Origin: Ricinus communis
Taxonomy: Eukaryota; Streptophyta; Magnoliopsida; Malpighiales; Euphorbiaceae
Assembly: GCF_019578655.1 (NCBI RefSeq)
Contig: NC_063263.1
Span: 20,769,001 to 20,833,000, forward strand
Length of the DNA: 64,000 nt
Direction: 5' to 3'
Made by a program: the position numbers and the translations under genes. Positions 25,107-35,190 of the stretch are shown piece by piece. Numbering within the stretch: position 1 is the first letter of the stretch; every line of letters begins with the position of its first letter. Below the pieces are notes generated by a model that saw nothing but the letters and a program-made list of their open reading frames with translations, had not been told where the DNA came from and did not search any database.

Positions 25107-27884
25107 TCCGGGTAATTCTACGAGATACTTTTATTAATTGAGTGGCGCACTAGATTCCATAAGGAAGCTTCACCACATTCAGAGATGGATCTAGAAGCCA
25201 GCTTCCTTATTTGTATATCTTAGTATTTAATCTTATTATTTAATAGACTATTCCCTATAAATGCGATGGTTGTATTATCTTACATGCATCCTTCGAAGTC
25301 TAGCCCATTCTATTAAGCCCAACCCATGTTTGGTTTTTTTAACCTACTTAACTATTTAATTATATACAAGGCCCACTTAGTCTAGCCTAATTACAAATTA
25401 TATATTTAATTCCAACCTTTAAACCTAAATGGACTATCTTTTATGCTGAGGTCCAATTGGGTGATCCTTAATCTAGCGTGGTCCAATTGATTTAATTAAG
25501 GCATGACAAAACCCACTAAGTCTATATGGATTTTAATTTAAGCCCATTTTACCATCCTTTAACCTAATGGAATACTTTTTCATGTTAAGGCCCAATTTTA
25601 ACCTAAAGTCGACATATCCAATATTAATTAGGCAATCACATAACAAATATTTGGTATCCATCAAGCATAGAACAAAAATAGAGTGCAAGAAGTTAAATCT
25701 AACTATTACAATCCTCTTATAACCCAAAATAAAAAAAATGCATAAAATAAGTTATAATACATAAAATATCACCAAAATCTAATAAAAAACTCAAAAAATA
25801 GGACAGAAGTGGTGCAAAGCTGATCGGCTCAGTGTAGAGCTGGTTGGCTTTAGGGCTTGCTTTTGCTCGATTATGTAAAATTTCCTCGGTCCTCTCGTCT
25901 AGAAGCCAATTTAACATGCACAAGACACAAAAACACGATTAAGACTCGAAAAACTAAGATAATGGACATAAAAACGAATCAAACTAGACTAAATCATATA
26001 AAAATGGTGCAAACATACAAAAGAATGAACTAACATAAGATAAAAAAAAATACTTTTCATGGAAGACTCTAGATTTGAGCATGCAATCCTAAGAAACTGA
26101 TAATCAAATAAGAACATGAATCTTGCATATTATTCTAATCATTCAATCCATCAGGTTCAATACCCAGCACATAACATATTATCAGATTCAATTACTAGCA
26201 CTTTACATGTTATCATATTCAAATCCAACATAATGAAAGCATGTTGATTAATAAAAACATAAATCTAATCATGTAAATCATGTGAATCATACAAAATAAC
26301 TAAAGAAAATAATTTCTAATCATGTTTCTAAGACATAAAATAAAAGGACCAGTTTATAAAAATGAGAATGTTGATGATAATGGATTTTGAGAACCCTCAG
26401 GTTGTCACTACTGAATGCTGATTTCCGAGTCTCTAGAGTTGATGGGGTTGTGGAATCGAAGATTAGTTGAGAATCTAGTATTGCTTGAGTTTGAAAAATA
26501 TTCTATCGTTCAAAAATAAATTTTCCAAATATGAAGCTCTTTCTTAGTGAGTTCTTGTTCTATTTCTAAAAGCTCTCTCTACTTAATGAACATACATGAG
26601 TTAATGGAAGTTACTAGTAGTCTCTACTTAATGAATGTGGCTCTAGTAATTAATGAGTGTAGCTAACTCTAAACCTAGGTCGTATTATTCTATTATAATA
26701 ATAGGGTTAGGAAATCCTAGAGAAGCCAATAAACACTTAATTATTTAAACTTTTAAAAGAGTTGATTATCTTTTCCTTTATTAGATAAACAAATATCCAA
26801 TAAAAAAATAGAATAAAATCTTTACAATTCAAATAGTTATTACTAGATATATTTTAAAATCTCAATGATATCACAAAGATCTTCTAGAAACTTCTTCTTC
26901 TTTTACCAATTTTGGCGTTTTAGGTAAAAAACGCATAAAACGATGTCAAATTTCAGAAAATAGCGAATCGTTACTGTTTAGAGCCGAGCAGCTCTGCACA
27001 TAGCTAATTTGGCTCTATTCTAAGCTGATTGGCTCTAGGTATAGCTGACTCAGCTGTATGTAGAGCTGATTGGTTTCAAGAGTAAAAAGTTCTAGAAAAC
27101 TTGACAATTTGGTCTTCAAACTTGTAAAAACTGTAATTTCGACCCTCAAGCTTAATTTCTCTTACCAATTGGTTCCAAATTGATTCTAGAAAAGTAATTT
27201 TGGTTCAATTATTTTCAATCTTAACTTGAATTCACCCATCCTCGATCTCTTGAGACTCGAGAAAGGCAGTAACTTTCATCATAGGATTTTCTGTAATTTC
27301 CTCGATATTTAAATATGCAAAATGGGTATTGACAGCTACCCTCGATTTGCCAAAATTTATAAGCATTCATGATTAAATAAATTGAGACAAATTATATTAT
27401 CAAAGATACGTTGAAAGGATATATTGATGAGCTGTAGAAGCCACACTCCGTAAGCCTGGACTGTTGCAAAAATTTTGATTTGATATAGGGACCATGCCCG
27501 CTTGAGTTTTAAGGACTATGCCTATTCCAATTCTTAAGGACTTTGTCTGCCTTAATTTTGAGGATTTTGCCAGCTTGGCATTTTGAGAACTTTGCCTGCT
27601 TTTGAATTTTGAGGACTTCACCTGCTTGGAATTTTGAGGACTTTACCTGCTTCGAATTTCTGAGGACTTTACCTACTTTTAAATTTTGAGAACTTCCTAT
27701 GCTTCTAACTTTTTCTTAATTCTCCACCTTTCGAATGCTTTATTTGACTTTAAATTAAAAATTTCCACTTTGGGGTGCAATTGACTTGATAGGTGTCTTC
27801 TGGAGACTATACTGGTAATCGGTCCATTCAGAGACTAAAATCTAATTTTAGAATGTTAGAGACCAAAATGGCACTTTACCTTCT

Positions 27885-27886
<2 letters not shown>
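25107..27886 (-). mobile_element. Probable LTR or non-coding part of a Gypsy (Tat-like) element
   Basis: About 2.8 kb without genes, with repeated phrases such as GGCCCAATT, AACCTAAATGG/AACCTAATGG and AGCTGATTGGCTCT/AGCTGATCGGCTC (25818, 27018). It lies between the primer-binding-like motif and the pararetrovirus insertion, and beyond it is a minus-strand Gypsy element. This fits a long LTR of that element. The TG end could not be located because the region near 27887 is disrupted by a TA repeat and the viral insertion. Confidence 0.4.
27480..27705. repeat. Degenerate minisatellite, unit about 30 bp
   Basis: About seven successive variants of GAATTTTGAGGACTTTGCCTGCTT with small substitutions and length changes. 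There is no open frame of note. It lies inside the LTR-like region. Confidence 0.8.
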
Positions 27887-27927
<41 letters not shown>

Positions 27928-27938
27928 ATTTCTAATTC
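27887..27938. repeat. (TA)n run and TCCATTTCTAATTC, left copy flanking the pararetrovirus
   Basis: About 19 TA units are followed by CCATTTCTAATTC. The same string, with a shorter TA run, is at 35090-35115 on the other side of the viral insertion. It marks the left edge of the insertion. Confidence 0.85.
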
Positions 27939-27955
27939 CCCTTCTTATATCCCCT

Positions 27956-27967
27956 TAGTATCAGAGC
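27956..27967 (+). other. Initiator-Met tRNA primer-binding site of the pararetrovirus
   Basis: TAGTATCAGAGC differs at one base from TGGTATCAGAGC, the tRNA-Met complement used to prime minus-strand DNA synthesis in Caulimoviridae. It lies about 190 bp before the first viral coding sequence, as expected for the start of a linearised pararetroviral genome. Confidence 0.75.
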
Positions 27968-28158
27968 CTACAGACTTCTTGGGAAGAGAATGTTGTTTGC
28001 ATATAAGAGATTTTAGAATCATTTTAAACTGCATCATATCTTTGTTGAACAAACCTGTTCATTTATACATAGTAGTAAGATCCGACTTTGATATAAGGGC
28101 AGTAAAACTGGTGGCTAAGTTCATGTTTGTTTAGAAAGTTACTTTGATTTATTTTAAA

Positions 28159-29019
28159 ATGAATTTAGAACCACTTTTCTGTAGATTGTCTTCTTTTTCA
28201 AACTCTTCTACTTCTGAGTCTTCAAGATCTAAAGGTTTAGTAAATAGTGAGGAAATCACTATTGAGAATTTTACAAAGCATATTGATGACTGGAAAATAC
28301 CCAAGATTCAAAAGAAGTAAATATATGAGTTTTCAAAGTTTCCTATCTTGGAAACAGATTTTACTATCAAAACTGAAGAAAGAGATATCCAAATTTCAAA
28401 GCCTTTTGAAGAAATCTATCTTCTAAATCCAAAAACCCACCAGAAACATAAAGAAAAAGATTATAAATACATCTACATAGGCCATGTCCAGGTAGGAATA
28501 AAACCCCTTACCAGAGAAGGTTTAGATACTTCCATCTTAGCAGTCCTTAGAGATGCTAGGTTTATAAATTTTTATGATTCTTTATTATGTATTTTCGAGT
28601 CAAGCCTTAACAAAAGACCTATTAGTTTCAATTGTTTTTCAAATATTACAATTTCTTTAAATGACAAAAATGTTTTAAAGAGTATTGTTCTCCAGATAAA
28701 AATGCATAATTACAAAATGCTTGAAGGGTCTATCCCGATAGCTTTGATTTTTAAAATACATTATAAAGCCATAATTTCTGCCTTTGGTTCGAAACACAAA
28801 CTTCACTCACTAAAAGGAGAAACCTTATTCCTCCAAACAGACCTTTCTAAAGCCAACGCAACAATTCCAAAAACTATTCAATGGAAAGATATCAGTCTTC
28901 CAGAAGAATGGATCCTTGAAGGAGTAACCCAACCTGAATCACCAAAGCAGACAGAACTAAACACCAATATTAGAAACATAAAACCAGTTTCCAGATGGGA
29001 AAGTAAGGCTCACGTTTAA
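28159..29019 (+). pseudogene. Endogenous pararetrovirus movement protein region (broken)
   Basis: This is the N-terminal part of the viral polyprotein. The first ATG after the primer-binding site is at 28159. A TAA at 28318-28320 interrupts the frame after 53 codons, and the same frame then stays open from 28348 to 29019. The open part carries the 30K-superfamily movement-protein pattern of Caulimoviridae: GHVQVGIKPLTREGLDT, then LRDARFINFYDSLL, then MLEGSIPIALIFKIHYK. Such proteins modify plasmodesmata for cell-to-cell spread. The internal stop and loss of continuity with the coat-protein part make it non-functional. Florendovirus- or petuvirus-like is the best fit because movement, coat and pol regions follow in one series. 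Confidence 0.85.
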
Positions 29020-29592
29020 CAGGAAATCGACTTCTTCTAGATTTTAGAAGGTCGGAGAAAGCTAGACCATCCAGTCTGAACATCCTCCTCTTAGGAAGAT
29101 AACCATTCCTTATGGAAAAAATGAAATGAAAGCCACACCTTACAAATTAGTAGGAGAGGAGTTTTAGAAAAATATCAAAAATATTATTCAACAGAACAAT
29201 TTTTCAAATACCTATCTTAACACAATAGGAAAACAACTGGTTAGGATAGAAATCCAAATTCAGAAACATACTACAGTCTTAACCTCTGTAATCTCCAATA
29301 CTGGTCATCCAAGAGAGGTAAGTCAAACAAAAAAACTTAAAAATCTCGTCTTCAAGCCCTACCAGATTTCAAAGCCTAGTCAAGACCAATTCCATAAGCA
29401 AACTGAGTTTGCTAGAGCAGTCAGAGAATAGCTTAGTAAATTAGCCACTTCCGAGTCTTTAAAAAACCTAATACTAGATACTCCTCAAAGCAGTAGAAAT
29501 ATCAGTGCTATAGAGCAAGCCCAAAGCAATGAATTTAATGATTCAGAACTAGAAAGTGTCATTGAAAAACCCTCTCAAATCAGTAGATTGGG
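29020..29592 (+). pseudogene. Pararetrovirus spacer between movement and coat protein regions (broken)
   Basis: Frame shifts and stops break this stretch, but polar, Gln/Asn/Lys-rich coding segments can be followed (for example around 29170-29400). They resemble the variable linker between movement and coat domains in florendovirus-type polyproteins. No catalytic motif is expected or seen here. Confidence 0.55.
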
Positions 29593-30770
29593 ATGGCAAC
29601 CCCTAGATTAACTTGGCATACTCTTAGGACTAATGCCCCTGATTTAAGCACAGAGAACATAAATAATGTTCTTACCCAATCTAGGTTCAATGCTTCCTCC
29701 GTCTATGAATGGAATATAGATGGAATGTCTGAGTACAACATTCTTGGTCTCTTACAACAGAAGACCATGGCAGCAAATGCCTACAAAACCCAAAGCAGTA
29801 CCTCTGATAAAGCTATAACTAAGCTCCTTATAGCTGGTTTTTTAGGCCAGCTTAAAGGATGGTGGGATTACCATCTCACCCAAACACAAAAACTGTAAAA
29901 ATCCTAGGTGCTATTCAAACCACAATAGAAGGAACCCCCATCTTAGATGAGCTAGGAAATCCTATTGAGGATGTTGTATCAATTTTAATTCTTACGATTT
30001 CCCTCCATTTCATAGGAGACCCTTCTCATCTCAAAGATAAGAATGCTGAACTTCTCAGCAATCTGACCTGCAAAAAACTAAGCAATTTCCAAGCCTATAA
30101 AGACACTCTCCTTACCAGAGTAATGCTTAGAGAAGACTCAAACCAACCTTTCTGGAAAGAAAAATTCTTAGCTGGTTTACCTAAAATACTAGGCGAAAGA
30201 GTTAGGAATACTATCAGAGAAGCACATAATGGCCAATCCCTTATGATCTCTATACTTATTGCGAATTAGTTAGCCTTACTCAGAAAGAAGGACTAAAATT
30301 ATCTTAAACTTCAAAGACAGCTCAAATGGGAAATGAAGAAAACTAGACAAGAACTAGGTAGCTATTGTAACCAGTTTGACTATAATCCCATAGAACCTTC
30401 CCCCGCCTGCAAAGGAAAATGCAGAGAAGATTTTTCTAAACCTTATAAGAAAAAGCATTTTCACAAAAGCAGGAAGGTGCCAAAAAATAGAGAGAATTTT
30501 TACAAAAGGCCATCCTCTTCAAATTTCTCAAAACAAAGTCCCAAAAAAGATTTTAGCAAAATTACTTGTTACAAATGTGGCAAAAAAGGACACACTTCAA
30601 AATATTGTAAGTTTTTTAAAAAACTTCAAGAGCTCCAAATAGAAGAAGAAATTTTGAGTAAAATTTCAGCTCTTTTAGTTGAAACCTCTGAATCAGAATT
30701 TTCCAATGAAGAGGAAGAATTCCAAATTGATGAAATTAAAACCTCATCCAAATACTCTGAATCAAATTGA
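29593..30770 (+). pseudogene. Pararetrovirus coat protein and zinc-finger region (broken)
   Basis: A capsid-like region occurs in two frames that meet near 29880-29897, indicating a frameshift. The first half includes VYEWNIDGMSEYNI and a GQLKGWWDYHL motif. The second includes ISLHFIGDPSHLKDKN and KEKFLAGLPKILGERV. A stop at 30267-30269 separates this from the next open part in the same frame (30333-30770). That part is Lys-rich and carries a CCHC zinc knuckle, CYKCGKKGHTSKYC (about 30568-30609), for nucleic-acid binding, followed by an acidic tail. The order matches Caulimoviridae capsid proteins. Not functional as it stands. Confidence 0.85.
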
Positions 30771-32886
30771 ATGAGATTCTAAAAAATATTAATATGCTCA
30801 CTAGGCAACAAAAAGCTCTTCTTGAAGCTATCAAGCATATTAACGACCCCCAAATTCAAAAACAAGTTTTGAAAGAAATTTTAAAAACTGAAACCCTCAT
30901 CCCTTCTTCTAGTAAAAACACCTACGATCTTACTATGATTTTGAAAAAAGAGAAAAGGTACAAGCATCCTCTTCCTACTATCCAAGAACTCTAAAAAGAG
31001 ATTAAAACTATTAAAACAGAACTCAAAGAATTGAAAGAAAAACAACAAAATGATTCTATTCTACTTCAAACTTGATCTTAAGCAAAACAATGAAAGACTC
31101 ACCTCTGCTAACAATTCAGACATTAGAATTGCAGAAAAAACTGAAGCTCCAATGCTAAACAAAGACATTGCTTTAAAAAATATTTTATTCTTACAAAGGA
31201 TTTATAACAAACTGTTATTTTAGGGACTCCTTTTATAAATTTGATTACCCCCTTCAAAGTAACTACTGATGGGATCATTTTTAAAGCTAAGAATTCAAAG
31301 GTTGTTTTTTCATTTTTAGAAAAACCTAAGAAAAGAAATCTCAATCTTATAAAAGCTCACTCAATTTATAATTTTGAGATAAGTGCTTTAATTAAAGGGA
31401 ATCAAACCTAGCTTTTCTATCTAAAGCAAGATATGAATTTAAAAAGAATCCAAAGCCAATTGCAAAATGATTTTGTCCAAAAAAGAATTTATGATTTATA
31501 AGAAATAATCGAAAGAGAAGTTTGTTGTGATCTTCCTAATGCTTTGTGGAAAAGAAAATAGCATATAGTAGATTTATCTTATGAAAAGGATTTTAGTGAA
31601 AAACAGATCCCTACCAAAGCCAGGACCATCCAAAGGAATGAAACCTTAGAAAGACATTGTAGAATAGAAATCAAAGACTTAGAAAAGAAAGGCTTAATTA
31701 CTAAATCAAGATCCCCTGGTCGTGTGCAGCTTTCTATGTCAACAAAAATAGTGAAATAGAAAGGGGTACACCTAGATTGGTAATTAACTACAAACTTTTA
31801 AATAAAGCTCTTAAGTGGATTAGATATCCTATTCCAAACAAAAAAGATCTTCTTCAAAAAACTCATTCTGCTTTTATTTTCTCAAAATTTGATATGAAAT
31901 CAAGATTTTGGCAAATCTAGATTCATCCTAAAGATCGATACAAAATTGTATTTACAGTTCCATTTGGCCAGTGGAATGTGATACCTTTTGGATTAAAAAA
32001 TGCTTGTTATGAATTTTAAAAAATTATGAATGACATTTTTAATCCTTATTCAAAGTTTTGCATTGTGTACATCGATGATGTACTAATCTTTTCAAATTCT
32101 CTCGAACAACATTTCAAATACTTAGAGACATTTTTCTATGTTGTTAAGAAAAATGGTTTGGTTGTTTCCAAATCCAAAGTATCATTATTCCAAACAAAAA
32201 TTAGATTTCTTGGACATTACATCTCCTGGGAAACTATTATCTCAATTGAAAGATCTCTAACTTTTACTTTAAAATTTCTAAATAAAATCTTAGAAAAGAC
32301 TCAATTGCAAAGATTCCTTGGCATTTTAAATTATGTCATGGATTTTTGCCCAAATTTAAACTGTTTATCAAAACCTCTCCATGATAGGTTAAAGAAGAAT
32401 CCCCCTGCATAGTTTGACGAGCATACAAAAATTGTTCAAAGCATCAAAAAATAAGTTTCCAAAATTTCATGTTTACATCTGGCTGATCCATCTGCATTCA
32501 AAATTATTGAAACTGATGCATCAGATTTGGGTTATGGTGGAATTCTTAAACAAATTCACAACAAAAAAGAATGCATTGTCCAGTTTATTTCTGCACACTG
32601 GAATGATACTCAAAAGAAGTATTCAACTATCAAAAAAGAAATTCTTTCAATAGTCCTATGCATTTCAAAGTTTCAAAGTGATATTTTAAATTAAAAATTT
32701 CTTTTAAGAATTGATTGTAAATCTGCAAAAGAAGTATTGCAAAAAGATGTTTAAAATATAGCTTCGAAACAGATTTTCGCCAGATGGCAAGCTATTCTTT
32801 TTGTTTTTGATTTTGAAATCGAATACATAAGAGGAGATTCAAATTCAATACCAGACTTTCTAACTAGAGAGTTCCTTCAAAAATAG
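30767..32886 (+). pseudogene. Pararetrovirus aspartic protease, reverse transcriptase and RNase H region (broken)
   Basis: A charged linker (30767-31080) is followed by a protease-like remnant with GTPFINLITPF (about 31226-31258). The reverse transcriptase runs from about 31600. It shows QIPTKARTIQRNETLE, a one-base frame change near 31712-31719, the segment FDMKSRFWQI, FGQWNVIPFGLKNA and the YIDD catalytic box at 32068-32079. A TAG at 32410-32412 lies between RT and RNase H. RNase H has the ETDASDLGYGG motif with its Asp at 32515 and ends near SIPDFLTREFLQK before a TAG at 32884-32886. Further in-frame stops (for example at about 31918 and 32017) add to the damage. Together these copied viral RNA into DNA; here they are inactive. 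Confidence 0.88.
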
Positions 32887-32894
32887 GAGTGATA

Positions 32895-34427
32895 ATGCCG
32901 CAAAAAACGAGTGCAAAAGATAAAGAAGAAAAGTCAATAGCAAATTCAAAAGCTGTTCAAAGCCCTAAAAAGGAGATTTTTCCCTCCTCTTTAAACCAAT
33001 CAGAACCTGGACTGAGATCATCCAGGAAGAAATAAACAAAAGCAAAGAAAATCTAGTCCAAAAATAATTCCAAATACAGGAGTGGCTTGCACAGCAACCT
33101 CCCGAGTTTTTAAACATGGTCGAAGAATATTCAAGATAAAACCTGTGGCTGAAGTTCAGCTAGAGATTTCTCCAAAGTCATCTTCTTCATCAAACAACGG
33201 TAAAGGTATACTCTCTGTCCCTGTTTCAAAACTTGAGATAGTAATTTTTTCTCAAAACCTATCTCACAACTCTCAAAGCATTTCAAAGCCAAATTCATAA
33301 GAAATAGTTTTGTCTCAAACAAAACTTTTCAAAACTAATGAGTACATAGAAAAATAAAATTTTCAAAGCATTTTAACTGTTGAGGAAGGATTCTGTACAG
33401 AAAGCCCCTCAAAATTAGTTTCAAAAGTTTTTCCTCTAGGATGGTATTTTAAACTCTGGAATAAGACAAAACCTCAGTTTTATTACCAGTATATCCTAAA
33501 GGTAACTGGTTCTACAAAATTCAAATATCTCAAAAAGCACAAAGACCATAAAGATCCAGCTTATTCCACATGTACCATTCAAAGAATCCTTCACCCTTCT
33601 GATTGGGAAATGGATTTACACTCGTCAAGATCTTTCCCAACCTCCTTTCAATTCAAAGAATCCTTCACCCTTCTGATTGGGGAATGGATTTACACTCGTC
33701 AAGATCTTTCCCAACCTCCCTTCAAAACACCTGCCCCTCAAGCCTCAATACAACCTTTAACTACTGGGATTACCAGCAAGCCTGGTTTAATACCTTTCTC
33801 TTACAAAATGAAGGACAAAGCCATTCTTGGCTTTTCTACTTCGACATAAGCACAATCCAAACTTCAAAAATCCCATATTGGTTTAAACAATGGTGGACTT
33901 ATTATGGTAACGTTCCAAAAACCATAATATCAGAGGTACTCCCTTTGTTTAATCTATTCAAAGCTCACTACAAACCGAACAAAATAGAAAGACAATTTCC
34001 CCCCTTGCTTTTATTTTTTTCAAACTTCTTTCTCCCTTGGGTATGGTATTTCCATTTCAACCAAGCAGCAGATGGAGAAATCATTCTTACCCGTAGGTTC
34101 AAAGTTAAATGGTGGGACAAATTCAACTACCAAGAAAAACTATCTCCAAAGATGGTCCAAAGTTTTCTTACAAAGAATAGCTTCTTGCCAGCACCCAAAG
34201 AACAAACTACCTTCTTGGCATATAAGTCTTTTATTCTTCCAAAACTAGCGGCGACTCAGACGGAAGAAGATTTCCTACAACTAATCAAACAGTTGTCAGA
34301 AACCGCATCTTCTAAAGGAAAGTCTAAAGCTTCGTCCTCCTCTTCAAGCACCAGCTCAGCAGCCATTGACTTTGATGGTGACTCGAATAAAGATGACTGT
34401 TTTGGGATATTTAAACCCATCAAATGA
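32895..34427 (+). pseudogene. Pararetrovirus second ORF, function unknown (broken)
   Basis: An ATG at 32895, eight bases after the polyprotein stop, opens a second gene, as in florendoviruses. It is cut by a TAA near 33034 and by further stops and shifts. The last 275 codons are open (33603-34427). They are rich in aromatic motifs such as WFKQWWTYYG, PWVWYFHF and RFKVKWWDKFNY and end in a Ser-rich tail and IFKPIK. The family has no known function. A direct 74-bp duplication at 33577-33724 shifts the frame. Confidence 0.7.
33577..33724 (+). repeat. 74-bp tandem duplication inside the viral second ORF
   Basis: 33577-33650 and 33651-33724 are near identical, both beginning ATTCAAAGAATCCTTCACCC, with about two differences. 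Because 74 is not a multiple of three, the copy changes the reading frame downstream. The high identity suggests the duplication is younger than much of the other viral decay. Confidence 0.92.
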
Positions 34428-34429
34428 TA

Positions 34430-34700
34430 TCCTTGTAAAGCCCTTGGGTTGAAAACCAGAAATAGCTGCCGATGATAATTTTATGTAATGGGCCAAAAAC
34501 CTATTTAAAAAAAAAGTCTTTCCAAAAAAGAAAAAAAAAGATAAAAGACTCTGCACCATTAATTTTTTAAAGAAAATAATGAAGACTCCACTCTAATGAA
34601 GCATGGCAGACAATTTCTGCTCCATTTCAGAAAAATTATGGAGCCCCTCACTCCATTACTAAAAGCATCCAAAGAAAGAATTATTGAAATCAAAGGCTAA
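34430..34700. other. Pararetrovirus intergenic region before the promoter
   Basis: Non-coding DNA between the viral second ORF and the TATA box, with A-rich tracts (34504-34545). It occupies the place of the large intergenic region of Caulimoviridae, where promoter and enhancer elements lie. Confidence 0.5.
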
Positions 34701-34706
34701 GACCTC

Positions 34707-34714
34707 TATAAATA
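34707..34714 (+). promoter_or_regulatory. TATA box of the pararetroviral transcript promoter
   Basis: TATAAATA within CCTCTATAAATAGAGGAG lies about 280 bp beyond the last viral gene. It is the usual position of the pregenomic RNA promoter upstream of the terminally redundant leader. The perfect match and spacing are good; activity is unknown. Confidence 0.65.
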
Positions 34715-34979
34715 GAGGAGCTATCAAAGAAAAAGGCAGACTGAAAAATCACAAGAAACTCTTGTATTCTTCAAGTTCTACCATTAGAAATATAGTAAAA
34801 AGAGAGTGATAGTGAGAAAAAGAGAGAGAGAACCCTTCCTCTTGTATTCTACTACTCTTGTAAGTTATATTTCTTTGTTTAAAGCTTTCATTTTAAAGTT
34901 TTTATTTCAAAGTTCGTATATTTGTTTATTAATAAGAACGTGTTATTTTCTTTCTACATTATTGTGCATATTTTATAAC

Positions 34980-35083
34980 AAGTGTATGCTCTGTGCTTGC
35001 CTCGTCTGAGGATCCTCTACATCAAAAACTTGTTAATTTTCATCTTAAGTAATAAGTGTAGCTCTGTGCTTGCCTTGTCTGAG
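34980..35083 (+). repeat. Two direct repeats GTGTA..CTCTGTGCTTGCC near the viral 3' end
   Basis: AGTGTATGCTCTGTGCTTGCCTCGTCTGAG (about 34980) recurs as AGTGTAGCTCTGTGCTTGCCTTGTCTGAG (about 35055), 74 bp apart, in the viral leader region. Non-coding. Confidence 0.75.
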
Positions 35084-35089
35084 TAGTAG

Positions 35090-35115
35090 AATATATATAT
35101 ATCCATTTCTAATTC
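35090..35115. repeat. (TA)n and TCCATTTCTAATTC, right copy flanking the pararetrovirus
   Basis: TATATATATATCCATTTCTAATTC repeats the left flank at 27914-27938. It marks the right edge of the viral insertion. Beyond it, sequence of a different origin (the PMD-like remnant) begins. Confidence 0.85.
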
Positions 35116-35190
35116 ACTTTTATCCTATTCTTACTCTTTCTTTGATTTCTCACTCATTTTTCAACCAAATTTTGTAAAATTAGTCTCAAA

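Noticed and set aside
28159..34427. Possibility that the viral segment is an intact, expressible virus
   Set aside because: Internal stops, frameshifts and a frame-breaking duplication affect every coding region. It is a fossil copy.
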